64,000 nt of DNA from Rufibacter radiotolerans (GTDB lineage Bacteria > Bacteroidota > Bacteroidia > Cytophagales > Hymenobacteraceae), in assembly GCF_001078055.1 (NCBI RefSeq), contig NZ_CP010777.1, positions 3,501,001-3,565,000 on the forward strand, read 5' to 3'. Every line of letters starts with the position of its first letter. Positions within the stretch are counted from its first letter, which is position 1. The notes beneath the pieces were generated by a model that saw nothing but the letters and a program-made list of their open reading frames with translations, did not search any database and was not told where the DNA came from. This document shows positions 52,564 through 61,348 of this stretch, piece after piece. The position numbers and the translations under genes were made by a program.

Positions 52564-53577
52564 ATGGAAATTTTGAACCGTATCACTCAGTTTTGCACCC
52601 TGCTTTCAATGGCCGCTCTGCTTACCAATTGCCACTCTTCCTCAGATGCCAACCAGGAGCCACCGGCGGCGGTGATCACCAGAAAAGTGTCCTTGCCTAC
52701 CATCCCTTCGGCCTCCGGCATTGAGAAGGTGAATGACCGGTACTATATCATCGGGGATGACTCGCCGTACCTGTTTTGCCTGAACGAGGCCTTTGAGGTC
52801 ACCCAGAAAATATTACTCCTGGATTCTGACGCCGTGGTGAACGGCCGCATACCCAAACCGGTCAAGCCCGACCTGGAGGCCATGACCCAGGTAAACCTGG
52901 AAGGCGACCCGTATCTGCTCATCATGGGGTCGGGGTCCATGAGCACCCGCAACACTGCCTACCTGATACCCATCACCCCCAAGGGCGCGGGCAAGCCTAA
53001 AAGCGTTTCCCTGGTAGAACTCTACGGAAAGTTAAGCGCTGACAAAAACATCATCGGCCAGGCCACCCTTAACATTGAAGGCCTGGGGGCCGATGAAGAA
53101 TACCTGTATCTGTTGCAGCGGTACGCCCCGGGGGGCCAGAACGTGCTCATCACCTACACCATTTCCTCCATAGAATCTTTTTTACTGGGGAAAGCGCCTG
53201 GCCCTAAACCTACCACGGTACAGGCCTGGGCCTTGCCCGATATTGCACGGATAAAAACCGGTTTCTCGGGCGTGGCCCCGGCGCTGGGCGGAAAACTCTT
53301 GTTCACGGCCTCCGCCGAGGAAACCCCTAACGCGGTGCTGGACGGCGAAGTCTACGGCAGCATGGTAGGCTGGCTGCTGGCGCACCCGCACCCTTCGGCT
53401 AAGCCCGCTACCCCAGAGGTGGTGGTACCCATCACGGAGAAAGGCGGCGGCGCCTATAAAAGCAAGATAGAATCCATCTGCATCACCAACCAACACAGAC
53501 ACAACCTCACCGCCGTGGCCGTGGCCGACAATGACGACGGTTTCTCAGAGCTGATTGTGCTGGAATTTAACTGGTAG
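52564..53577 (+). CDS. DUF6929-like beta-propeller lipoprotein
   Basis: 337 residues. Lipoprotein signal with lipobox LTNC, then a beta-propeller-like chain: SLPTIPSASGIEKVNDRYYI, DLEAMTQVNLEGDPYLLIMGS, STRNTAYLIP, LNIEGLGADEEYLYLLQR, and KIESICIT followed by VAVADNDDG. The pattern (repeat blades with an acidic E-G/E-S signature) resembles DUF6929 and phytase-like/esterase-like propellers. No activity can be assigned. It shares a bidirectional terminator with the next gene. Confidence 0.75.
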   Translation: MEILNRITQFCTLLSMAALLTNCHSSSDANQEPPAAVITRKVSLPTIPSASGIEKVNDRYYIIGDDSPYLFCLNEAFEVTQKILLLDSDAVVNGRIPKPVKPDLEAMTQVNLEGDPYLLIMGSGSMSTRNTAYLIPITPKGAGKPKSVSLVELYGKLSADKNIIGQATLNIEGLGADEEYLYLLQRYAPGGQNVLITYTISSIESFLLGKAPGPKPTTVQAWALPDIARIKTGFSGVAPALGGKLLFTASAEETPNAVLDGEVYGSMVGWLLAHPHPSAKPATPEVVVPITEKGGGAYKSKIESICITNQHRHNLTAVAVADNDDGFSELIVLEFNW

Positions 53578-53601
53578 CCGCATACGGTGACGGCAAAAAA
53601 T

Positions 53602-53633
53602 AAGGCCTGCGGAGAAACTTCTCCGCAGGCCTT
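53602..53633. terminator. bidirectional Rho-independent terminator
   Basis: AAGGCCTGCGGAG-AAAC-TTCTCCGCAGGCCTT, with A-rich and T-rich flanks, between convergent genes. Confidence 0.85.
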
Positions 53634-53655
53634 TCTGCTACTCATTGAGGGATAA

Positions 53656-54120
53656 TTACTTCAGGCGCACGCGCATCTTTTTCCAGTACACGGTGGTGGG
53701 GGTTTTCACCTCTACCAGGTAAGTACCGGTTTTCAGTTGGCCTATGTTTACAGGAGGGGCCAGGGTATGGTCACCCGCCGGGATGGGTTTCGTGTACAGG
53801 ACCTTTCCGGCGTAGTTGGTCAGTTCCAGCACCCCGTCTTCGGTCATGTCCTGCTGGAAGGAAAGCAGGAAAATATCCTTCTTCTTATCCTCCGGGAACA
53901 GGTCTATGCCAGAAAGGGTCTCGCGACGAACCGGAGCCACGGCATTTTTAGGGGCAGTAGTATTTTTAGTAGCTTGGCTAACCGCGGGGGTTTTGCCTAA
54001 GGCGATGGTATTCTTCTTTGCCGGTGACTGGGCCTGGACAGGCGCACCCGCCATGGCTAAAAACCCCGCCAACAACAAGGCACCAACTGCGTTCATGTTC
54101 ATTTCCATACGCGATATCAT
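53656..54120 (-). CDS. small exported protein with type-IX-secretion-tail-like C-terminus
   Basis: 154 residues; Met1 or the Met codons at 54108 and 54102 could start it. Signal peptide (AVGALLLAGFLAMAGAPVQA), then an Ala/Thr/Lys/Pro-rich linker to about residue 65. The last 80 residues look like a Por_Secre_tail domain: ELTNYAGKVLYTKPIPAG, LKTGTYLVEVKTPTTVYWK, KMRVRLK. There is no catalytic domain before it. It may be a T9SS-exported surface peptide or a stand-alone adaptor; unrecognised otherwise. Confidence 0.7.
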   Translation of the reverse strand: MISRMEMNMNAVGALLLAGFLAMAGAPVQAQSPAKKNTIALGKTPAVSQATKNTTAPKNAVAPVRRETLSGIDLFPEDKKKDIFLLSFQQDMTEDGVLELTNYAGKVLYTKPIPAGDHTLAPPVNIGQLKTGTYLVEVKTPTTVYWKKMRVRLK

Positions 54121-54200
54121 TAGAGGTTGAATCTGGTCCGCTAGCGCGGCGAAATCTCTAATACATATACCGTTCCAAAAATGAAGCTTTCCAGAAAAAA

Positions 54201-54929
54201 TTAGTCGGTTAAGATCTTTTTCGCCTCAGGCAGTACCCGCTGGGCCCATTGGCGGTGCATGAGGCCGGAGTAATGTAGCCCATCTGGGGCTAGCAAAGAA
54301 GGGTTTTGGGTAACCATTAAAGACAGGTCATAGATGTCTACCACCTTTATGCCGGCCGTGGTGGCCTCGGTTTTGATGACCTCATTAAACTTCTGGATCT
54401 GCGCCGAGATGTACGCCCGGTCATAGCCCGCCCCAAAAGGCGTGGCGCCCCAGTCTGGGATGGTGAGCACCACCACGTTCTTGGGGTCTTTCTGGGCCAG
54501 TTGCGTGCTCAGGGCCAGAAGCTCCTTGAACTGCGTCCTGAACTCCTCCAGGCTGCGCCCCTGGTACTGGTTGTTCACGCCAATCATCAGAGACACCAGG
54601 CCATAGCCCCCGGGAAGGTTCTGGGCCTTAACCTGCTGCAAGAGGTTAGCGGTGGTCCAGCCGGTCTGGGCAATGATGCGGGGCTCCCCTACCCTAATGC
54701 CTTCCGGCGACAGCAGGTTGGCCAGGTGCAGGGGCCAGCGCTCTTGGGCGGGCACGCTTTGCCCAATGGTGTAGGAATCGCCTAGGGCCAGGTACGTGGA
54801 AACAGTGCCAGAACCAGCGGGCGGCTGGGGCGCGGGTAGGTTATCAGCATCATCGCCCCCGGCAGAATCACAGGCCACCAAAAACACCATACTCACTAAA
54901 AGCAACCACACACTGGCTAGAAACCGCAT
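54201..54929 (-). CDS. SGNH/GDSL hydrolase lipoprotein
   Basis: 242 residues from ATG at 54929; a TTG three codons upstream is less likely. Lipobox FLVACDSAGG. SGNH blocks: YLALGDSYTIGQ (Ser), AQTGWTTANLL (Gly), MIGVNNQYQG (Asn) and LLAPDGLHYSGLMH (Asp and His). It is a lipase/esterase-type enzyme of the outer envelope. More like lysophospholipase/TesA-type SGNH proteins than like the two smaller SGNH paralogues in this window. Confidence 0.9.
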   Translation of the reverse strand: MRFLASVWLLLVSMVFLVACDSAGGDDADNLPAPQPPAGSGTVSTYLALGDSYTIGQSVPAQERWPLHLANLLSPEGIRVGEPRIIAQTGWTTANLLQQVKAQNLPGGYGLVSLMIGVNNQYQGRSLEEFRTQFKELLALSTQLAQKDPKNVVVLTIPDWGATPFGAGYDRAYISAQIQKFNEVIKTEATTAGIKVVDIYDLSLMVTQNPSLLAPDGLHYSGLMHRQWAQRVLPEAKKILTD

Positions 54930-55078
54930 ACCGTTCAAGTAAAGAAACCACCAGGAAGAACCTCCTCCCCTTTGGGTTACTTACGCAACAGACCGCTTCT
55001 TTGGATTGTTCAATTGCAGGTAAGTCTGGCCAACTGGCTGAAACCGCAGGTCACACCCGATGAAGGACTATTTTCTGA

Positions 55079-56464
55079 TCAGGCTTTCTCGGTTTCGGGG
55101 GTGGGTTCCTGGGAAGAGGCTAAAAACTCGGCGCGGGCCTTTTCCAGCTCTTGAATAAGGCGGTTGCGCTTTTCCAGGAGGCTTTGCAGCACGGTGGTAC
55201 GGCGGTAAAACAGGGTAAAGAAAATCCAGTGGCGGCGGGCTACGTGAATGCGGTGCCAGTAATGCAGCACAAAGAACCCGGTGATAGGCAGCGCCACCAG
55301 GTACCCCACCAACGCCCAGCCAGACAAGCCCAGCCACGTGTGAACGGCCCACCCCACCAGGGCGTAGAAAATAGGAAACGTGAACATGCCTACGGTCATC
55401 ATGATAGGTGCATAGAACTCTATGTCTTTGGTAAGCGAACGGGCTATTTTGGCCGGCAGAATGTAGGGCAGGTAATTATGCACCAACCCGAAGAGGTACA
55501 CCGGGAAGCCTAAAAGGAGGTAGACAATGGTTTTTACTGTACCCCAGGCCACGGTGCGCTTGGCGGGGGCTTTCTTAAAGGCTTCGGGCACCAGCCCCAC
55601 GCTTTCCAGGTGTTGGAAATACTCGGTCAGGTTGGTGCGCAGTTGATGGACGCGTTCGGGTTGCCGGGCCTCAAAATACTTGATGCTCTGCACAATCGCC
55701 TTGGTAAAGTTAAACCGTTCTTTGGTGGCCGAGGAAGGAAGGTGGAGTTCCTGCGTTAGGGTGTCCTGGTAGACGGCCTCTATCTGGCGGGCCAGTTCGT
55801 CTTCCTCCTCAGTTTCGGTGTGGATGATGAGCGATTCCAGCCTTTCCTTCAGGTGATCTGTGAGCAGATGGGCGGCCTTGAAGGGGTCCTGGGCATACGC
55901 CTCGGCGTACTCCTTTACATGAATAGGTTCTCCCACGTTCACAAACACATCGCTCCTAAACCGGGAAGGGTCTGAGTAGTTGAGGCCCACGGGCACAATG
56001 CGCAGGCCCAGGTGGAAGTTGTGCTGGGCCTCGGCGCCCAGGCTGATGCGGGCGGTACCGGTCTTGAGCGGGCGCAGGCGGCGCTGCATAAAGCTGTTGC
56101 CCTCCGGGAACACCATGAGCGTGCCGCCTTTGCCCAGAAACTCATAGCATTTGGCAAAAGTGGCATCGTTCTGCACCGTGCCTGTATCACCCACGTCTTC
56201 GCGGCGGTACACGGGTATCATGAACAAATGGTGGAACAGCCACCCCTGGATGCCCGGTTTAAAAAAACTGCTTTTGGCCAGGAAATAGATATCCTGTTTC
56301 ATGAGCGAGGCCGTCACCACCGGGTCCATGAGCGTGTTGGGGTGATTAGATACCACAATCAGGGGCCCCTCAGAGAACAGCAGGTGCTTGTTGTTCACCG
56401 TGAAACGCCTGAAGAACACGCGCAACGCTATCCTAAAGATGGTCTTAAGCAGAAAATACAGCAT
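55079..56464 (-). CDS. PlsC-type glycerophospholipid acyltransferase
   Basis: 461 residues. N-terminal acyltransferase domain with the H-x4-D motif in VVSNHPNTLMDPVV, then MVFPEGNSFMQ and the substrate blocks VPVGLNYSDPSRF. The C-terminal 150 residues hold about four membrane segments (ILLGFPVYLFGL..., FTFPIFYALVGWAVHTWLG), an extension not found in ordinary PlsC. It transfers acyl chains to a lysophosphatidate-like acceptor at the inner membrane. The exact acceptor is not known. Confidence 0.88.
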   Translation of the reverse strand: MLYFLLKTIFRIALRVFFRRFTVNNKHLLFSEGPLIVVSNHPNTLMDPVVTASLMKQDIYFLAKSSFFKPGIQGWLFHHLFMIPVYRREDVGDTGTVQNDATFAKCYEFLGKGGTLMVFPEGNSFMQRRLRPLKTGTARISLGAEAQHNFHLGLRIVPVGLNYSDPSRFRSDVFVNVGEPIHVKEYAEAYAQDPFKAAHLLTDHLKERLESLIIHTETEEEDELARQIEAVYQDTLTQELHLPSSATKERFNFTKAIVQSIKYFEARQPERVHQLRTNLTEYFQHLESVGLVPEAFKKAPAKRTVAWGTVKTIVYLLLGFPVYLFGLVHNYLPYILPAKIARSLTKDIEFYAPIMMTVGMFTFPIFYALVGWAVHTWLGLSGWALVGYLVALPITGFFVLHYWHRIHVARRHWIFFTLFYRRTTVLQSLLEKRNRLIQELEKARAEFLASSQEPTPETEKA

Positions 56465-56493
56465 AAAGGCAATTGGTTAAACGTAGGAAGCTA

Positions 56494-56533
56494 CGCATTT
56501 TCAAGCTCATTTCAGCAAAACAGGCGTAAAACG
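56494..56533. repeat. degenerate copy of the intergenic palindrome family
   Basis: GCATTTTCAAGCTCATTTC then AGCAAAACAGGCGTAAAACG, upstream of the acyltransferase start. Confidence 0.45.
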
Positions 56534-56626
56534 CAAAGCTCTTGGTTTTCAGTGGTTAGTGGACAATCCTAAATCCTCAGGAATTCATTTCTTATCCCTT
56601 AAGGCTTTTCTATCCAAAAAAGAAGA

Positions 56627-56668
56627 GCCGTTTTAGGGCCGTTTTCGTGAAAACAGCCCCGAAACGGC
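56627..56668. terminator. intergenic palindrome, family GGGCCGTTTT
   Basis: GCCGTTTTAGGGCCGTTTT-CGTG-AAAACAGCCCCGAAACGGC; 19-bp arms with two or three mismatches, 38 bp after the DUF4112 stop (minus strand). Confidence 0.75.
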
Positions 56669-56705
56669 GCTATAAGATATCGTCTATTGCTCAGGCTTCG
56701 TTGGT

Positions 56706-57191
56706 TTACCAGGCAGAGGAAGCCCACAGCCACAGGTACTCGGCCAGTTTCCAGAGCCCGTACAGCAGCAACCCGAACACCACCACAAACACCACCAGAA
56801 CCGCTACAATGAAGCCCGTTCCCTTGCCCTGGTACTGGCCCTCCTGGTAATGGCGGCGCAGCAGTTCCACGTTGCGCTGGTTGGCCTTGTACCCGAAGTC
56901 AAACAGCCAGCCCACGATAGGAATACTGCCAATGATGGCGTCTAGCACAATGTTCAATAGCATCCGGAATACCAGCGCCCGGCTGGCCCCGTGCTTGGCC
57001 ATGGTCATCACCAACACCCCCGACATGGCAAAGCCCGCCATGTCCCCCACTACCGGCAGCAGCCCCATAATAGGGTCTAACCCAAACCGGAACTTGGTGC
57101 CAGGCAGCACAAACTGATTATCTAGCAGCCTTGAAATTGACTCCACCCATTTCAGGCGGTCATCTACAGGGGGATTGAGCTTGGTTTCCAT
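56706..57191 (-). CDS. DUF4112 membrane protein
   Basis: 161 residues. The DUF4112 core is clear: LLDNQFVLPGTKFRFGLDPIMGLLP, GDMAGFAMSG, LLNIVLDAIIGSIPIVGWLFDFGYKANQRNVELL. Several hydrophobic stretches suggest an integral or re-entrant membrane protein, with a C-terminal segment (VAVLVVFVVVFGLLLYGLW). Function unknown. Confidence 0.87.
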   Translation of the reverse strand: METKLNPPVDDRLKWVESISRLLDNQFVLPGTKFRFGLDPIMGLLPVVGDMAGFAMSGVLVMTMAKHGASRALVFRMLLNIVLDAIIGSIPIVGWLFDFGYKANQRNVELLRRHYQEGQYQGKGTGFIVAVLVVFVVVFGLLLYGLWKLAEYLWLWASSAW

Positions 57192-57408
57192 TTTAGTAGT
57201 TACTGTTTTCCCCTACATACGCAGAACCGCCCTGTTAGATTACCTGGCGTCTTGGCTGGGTTTTTTGGTGGTCTTTTATATCTGAACATCGCTGCCTGAA
57301 CGGTTACACATCAAAGTTCTCAACAGAAGGTATTAACTGGTTTCAGGAAAAGCCTTCGGCAAAGCCGAAACCGCGGCAAGGCAATTAGTCCACCTTTAAA
57401 GCAGCACA

Positions 57409-57452
57409 TCCCGTTTTGGGGCCATTTCTGGAAAAACGGCCCCAAAACGGGA
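57409..57452. terminator. intergenic palindrome, family GGGGCC
   Basis: TCCCGTTTTGGGGCCATTTC, loop TG, GAAAAACGGCCCCAAAACGG plus GA; nearly perfect arms. It lies 26 bp after the cstA stop (minus strand). A separate TTCGGC-AAA-GCCGAA hairpin is at 57354-57368. Confidence 0.75.
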
Positions 57453-57477
57453 AGTGCGCTGCCTGTAAGAACTAAGG

Positions 57478-58929
57478 CTATTTTACCAATTGCATGGCCG
57501 GTGCCTGCTTTGACCTATATACCTTGAACAAGGTGAACGCCAGCAGAAGTAAGGCCACAGAGAACCCAACGCCGTAGGCAATCATGACCGGTAACTGAAA
57601 GCCCTCAGGGGCCACCAGAATATAAGAGGTGGCCACGGCCGTCATGAACACCGCTGGCACCAGAGATACCCAGAACTGCTTTTTCTCCTCAATCAGGTAA
57701 GCCGTCACTACCCACAGCACTACCGTGGCCAACGATTGGTTGGTCCAGGCGAAATAGCGCCACACCACCCCAAAATCAATCAGGGTCAAGGCATAGCCTG
57801 CGGCGAATAACGGGATACTGATCAAAATACGGTTTTTGAAGGGACCCTGGTCAGATTTCATAAAGTCCGCCACAATGAGCCGGGCACTCCGGAAGGCCGT
57901 GTCACCGGAGGTGATGGGAGCGGCCACCACGCCCAGAAGCGCCAGCACCCCTCCCACTTTTCCTAGCAAAGAATGGGAAATCTCGCTCACTACCCAGGCG
58001 GCGTTTCCGCCCTGCTGAACCATGGTCTCATTCAACTCCCGCACGCCGCCAAAGAAACTCATGCTGATGGCCGCCCAAATAAGCGCTACTACGCCCTCAG
58101 TGATCATGGCGCCATAGAAGATGCTGCGGCCCTGCTTTTCATTAGTCATGCAGCGCGCCATCATAGGAGACTGCGAGGCGTGGAAACCCGAAATGGCGCC
58201 GCAGGCCACCGTCACAAACAGCATAGGAAACAACGGAAACGTCTCTGGGCTGGAATGCTGGTTGTAAAGGCTGTCAAAGGTGATCTCCGGGATATGCAGC
58301 CCGTCTTTGAACATGATAAAAGAGATGCCCACGGCCATAAACAGCATGGCCACCCCAAACAATGGGTACAAGCGGCCAATGAGTTTGTCAATGGGGAGAA
58401 TGGTGGAAAGGAAATAGTAGACGAAGATAATCCAGACCCACATGGTCACGCCGCCCCCGGCCCCACCGCTAATGCCGTCCAGGATCTTGGCCGGGCCCAT
58501 GATAAACACCGCGCCCAACATCACCATTAAGATGATGGTGAAGACCCGCATGAACTGTTTCATGCCGTTGCCCAGGTAACGGCCCGTGGTTTCGGTGATG
58601 CTCTCCCCGCCGTGGCGCAAAGACAGCATACCCGAGAAGTAATCATGCACCCCGCCCGCAAAGATGGAGCCCAGCACAATCCAGAGAAAGGCCGCAGGTC
58701 CCCACATGGCGCCGGCCACCGCCCCGAAAATAGGGCCCAGGCCCGCAATGTTCAGGAACTGGATCAGGAAGATCTTCCATTGCGGCAGGGCTACGTAATC
58801 TACCCCGTCTTCCATGGTGATGGCGGGTGTGGGCCTGTTGGGGTCAGCCCCAAAGATGCGCTCCACCACTTTGGAATATACCATGTAGCCCACAATGAGC
58901 GCAAGAACAGAAACGAAGAACGAGATCAT
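57478..58929 (-). CDS. cstA: CstA-family peptide/pyruvate transporter
   Basis: 483 residues; shorter than E. coli CstA (about 700) but common in Bacteroidota. Family blocks: VVERIFGADPNRPTPAITMEDGVDYV, FLNIAGLGPIFGAVAGAMWGP, GGVHDYFSGMLSLRHGGESI and ASQSPMMARC. About 13 membrane segments. CstA proteins take up peptides or pyruvate under carbon limitation. It stands alone between two palindromes. Confidence 0.93.
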   Translation of the reverse strand: MISFFVSVLALIVGYMVYSKVVERIFGADPNRPTPAITMEDGVDYVALPQWKIFLIQFLNIAGLGPIFGAVAGAMWGPAAFLWIVLGSIFAGGVHDYFSGMLSLRHGGESITETTGRYLGNGMKQFMRVFTIILMVMLGAVFIMGPAKILDGISGGAGGGVTMWVWIIFVYYFLSTILPIDKLIGRLYPLFGVAMLFMAVGISFIMFKDGLHIPEITFDSLYNQHSSPETFPLFPMLFVTVACGAISGFHASQSPMMARCMTNEKQGRSIFYGAMITEGVVALIWAAISMSFFGGVRELNETMVQQGGNAAWVVSEISHSLLGKVGGVLALLGVVAAPITSGDTAFRSARLIVADFMKSDQGPFKNRILISIPLFAAGYALTLIDFGVVWRYFAWTNQSLATVVLWVVTAYLIEEKKQFWVSLVPAVFMTAVATSYILVAPEGFQLPVMIAYGVGFSVALLLLAFTLFKVYRSKQAPAMQLVK

Positions 58930-58973
58930 ACACTTTGCTGGTTAGAACAGGTCACTAGAGTAACGGAGATACT

Positions 58974-59016
58974 TTCTGTTTTAAGGCTACTTTGGCTAAA
59001 ACAGGCCCAAAACAAA
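58974..59016. repeat. copy of the intergenic palindrome family
   Basis: TTCTGTTTTAAGGCTACTTT then GGCTAAAACAGGCCCAAAAC. Between AGE and cstA, both minus strand. Confidence 0.55.
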
Positions 59017-59082
59017 AGGAAGATACAAAAAAATGCCCGCGCCCGCCCAAATATTTTCCGGGCAGGCGCGGGCAAAAGTCTC

Positions 59083-60273
59083 TTAGCGGGAGTGCAGGGT
59101 GATCTCAGGCTGCGCCTGCTTCACGTTCTCCAGGGTCGTGTACACCTGGTACAGGCCGCGCGGAATATGGAAACAGCCTTTCCACTTGCCGCCTTTCAGG
59201 GGCAACAACACCTCATTGCGGCGGTTCAGGTAGCCAAACCATTCGCCGTACTGCTCATCCCTGAAATTGGCCCAGGTGTATTCATGCAGTTTGTCAAACC
59301 ATTTCTGGCAGCGCTCATCGCCGGTGGCGGCGTAGGCCTTGGCCATGCACACCAGGGCCTCTACGTGCGGCCACCACAATTTCTGGTCCCACTCCAGCTG
59401 CTGCACCGGGTACCCTTTAATGTCTTTGAAATAGAACAGGCCACCAAACTCCTTGTCCCAGCCATAGTCCAGGGTGTGCAGGGCAATTTCAACGGTTCTG
59501 TTCACCAGGGCCTGGTCGCCCAGGCGCAGGGCCAGGTCCATGATAAACCACATGGCCTCAATGATGTGGCCCGGGTTGATCACGCGGCCTTCAAAACAGT
59601 CTGCGAAGGAGCCGTCCTGGTACACGTTCTCCAGAATAAGGCCGCTCTCCGGGTGGTAAAACACCTCCATCACCTCATAGATAATCTCAGACATGAGTGC
59701 GTCTACCTGGCTTTTGTCCAGCAGGTGCTCCATCTCCAGGGAAAGGTTGCTCAGGATCATGGGCAGCGAGAAGTTGCGCAGGTTGCGGGTGCCGGGGTAG
59801 GCCTTGCTGTACTTGCCCTTGGGGTTCTCGCGGCGGTCCAGAATGTTCTGGAAGGTCTGGCGGGCAATGTCTGCGTACTCGTCTTCGGGCTTTATTTTGT
59901 AGAGGGCACCAAAGCCCATGGCCGCAAAGCAGTCTGAGAAAATATTGTAGGGCTGCACCAGGGGCTGGCCGCTTTGAGTGAGGGAGAAATAGAAGTTGCC
60001 CTGGGCGTCTCGGCCATGTTTTTTCAGGAAATCTGCGCCGTGCACGGCCATGTCCAGCCACTCCTGCTTCTGCTCTACCTTGTCATACAGCATGGAGAAC
60101 ATCCAGGTCTCGCGGCCCTGCAGCCAAATAAATTTATCGGTGTCAAATACGTTTCCAAATTGATCCAGGCAAGTGAAAAAACCGCCGTGTTTCTCATCCT
60201 TAGAATGCTTCATCCAGAAAGGGATGACGTTCTCCAACAGCTCCTGTTTATACAGCGTAGAATAATGATTCAT
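59083..60273 (-). CDS. N-acylglucosamine 2-epimerase (AGE/RnBP family)
   Basis: 396 residues, an alpha6/alpha6 barrel of the family's usual length. Diagnostic blocks: FTCLDQFGNVFDTDKFIWLQGRETW in two parts, RVINPGHIIEAMWF (catalytic His), DYGWDKEFGGLFYF, KLWWPHVEAL (second His), and GGKWKGCFHIPR. It interconverts GlcNAc and ManNAc or a related pair. It lies 11 bp after the DUF4434 gene and belongs with the SGNH and symporter genes. Confidence 0.92.
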   Translation of the reverse strand: MNHYSTLYKQELLENVIPFWMKHSKDEKHGGFFTCLDQFGNVFDTDKFIWLQGRETWMFSMLYDKVEQKQEWLDMAVHGADFLKKHGRDAQGNFYFSLTQSGQPLVQPYNIFSDCFAAMGFGALYKIKPEDEYADIARQTFQNILDRRENPKGKYSKAYPGTRNLRNFSLPMILSNLSLEMEHLLDKSQVDALMSEIIYEVMEVFYHPESGLILENVYQDGSFADCFEGRVINPGHIIEAMWFIMDLALRLGDQALVNRTVEIALHTLDYGWDKEFGGLFYFKDIKGYPVQQLEWDQKLWWPHVEALVCMAKAYAATGDERCQKWFDKLHEYTWANFRDEQYGEWFGYLNRRNEVLLPLKGGKWKGCFHIPRGLYQVYTTLENVKQAQPEITLHSR

Positions 60274-60284
60274 ATAATCTGTGA

Positions 60285-61220
60285 TTAGCGTAAACTCTGT
60301 AAATATTCTTTATATCTATTGTAAAGGTGGCCCGCCTGCAGGTACGCGCTCTGCGGACTCATGAAATGCGAAAACTCAAACGTGATGGCCTTGTCATAGC
60401 CGGCCTTGCGGGCGGCTTCCAGCTTCAGGCGCAGCTTCTCGAACTTGATAGGCAGGAACTTGATGGGCATGTCGCGGTCAAAGCTCTCGGCGTTGGTCCA
60501 GCACTGCAGGCCAAACCGGTCGGCCATCTTTTTGTTGATGGCGAAGAAATCCTCCAGCTCATGGTAGTCTATGTGCCCGTCCTGGAAGGCCACGGCGTCT
60601 ACGCTGCCCTGCAGGCCGTCAAAGATCTCGCTCCACTCCTCTTCGTGTTGGCGCAAGGACACCGCGTCTTCTTTTGACAGCTGCGAAGTGGCCGCCATCA
60701 CCGCTTTCTTGCCGTCAATCCAGGGCGAGATGAAGGTGGGCAGGCCGCCGCTCACGTCTTTGCACTGCTGGCCCAGCGTTCTAAAGGCATTGGTGGCGCC
60801 TTTGGTCTTGCGGCTGATTTCCATGCTCAGGTACCAGCCGCCAAAGCTTTTGAAGTGCCCGTACTGTTTCCAGACCTCGTCAATGACAAAGCGGTTGGCG
60901 TCTATCTCATCCTGCAGGTTGCCGGTGTCCCAGTAATGGCCGCTGTCATACAACCCGAAGTAGAACTTGAGGCCGTGCTTGTCTGCCAGTTCCAGGAACA
61001 TTTCCACCAGGTCTACCGGCGGTGCGTAACACCCGTACTGCTTCTGCAGAAAGGCCGACGGGTAGGTGATGAATCGGCGGTAGCCGCTCCTGATCATGAT
61101 CACCGTGTCAATGCCCACCGCTTTCATGTACCCAAAATCACGGTCCCATTCCTCCCGGCCCCAGTTCTGGTGCGGAATATCATGGGAGATCTCGTCTATA
61201 AAGGTTCCTGTTATCTGCAT
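60285..61220 (-). CDS. DUF4434-type TIM-barrel protein, putative glycoside hydrolase
   Basis: 311 residues without signal peptide. DUF4434-like blocks: ITGTFIDEISHDIPHQNWG, EEWDRDFGYMKAVGIDTVIMI, FYFGLYDSGHYWDTG, GGWYLSMEISRKT, VAFQDGHIDYHEL and KAITFEFSHFMSPQS. Several acidic residues at strand ends suggest a glycosidase-like barrel, but no activity is known for the family. Same strand as AGE, with an 11-bp gap; a palindrome separates it from the SGNH gene upstream. Confidence 0.82.
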   Translation of the reverse strand: MQITGTFIDEISHDIPHQNWGREEWDRDFGYMKAVGIDTVIMIRSGYRRFITYPSAFLQKQYGCYAPPVDLVEMFLELADKHGLKFYFGLYDSGHYWDTGNLQDEIDANRFVIDEVWKQYGHFKSFGGWYLSMEISRKTKGATNAFRTLGQQCKDVSGGLPTFISPWIDGKKAVMAATSQLSKEDAVSLRQHEEEWSEIFDGLQGSVDAVAFQDGHIDYHELEDFFAINKKMADRFGLQCWTNAESFDRDMPIKFLPIKFEKLRLKLEAARKAGYDKAITFEFSHFMSPQSAYLQAGHLYNRYKEYLQSLR

Positions 61221-61300
61221 GCTTTTTTCAATGAGTGATTGAGTGGTTGAAGGAAGGAGTGAAGGTTTTCACTTCAATTCTTTCACCACTGCCTTTACTT

Positions 61301-61340
61301 CTGTTTTGGGCCTCTTTCCTGAAAAACAGGCTTAAAACGG
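61301..61340. repeat. copy of the intergenic palindrome family
   Basis: CTGTTTTGGGCCTCTTTCC then TGAAAAACAGGCTTAAAACG; between the SGNH gene and the DUF4434 gene. Confidence 0.6.
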
Positions 61341-61348
61341 CTTTGCTG

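Noticed and set aside
58612-59937. A 441-codon plus-strand open frame
   Set aside because: It is antisense to cstA and the N-acylglucosamine 2-epimerase, both with clear family motifs; its low-complexity Val/His/Gln-rich product fits no family.
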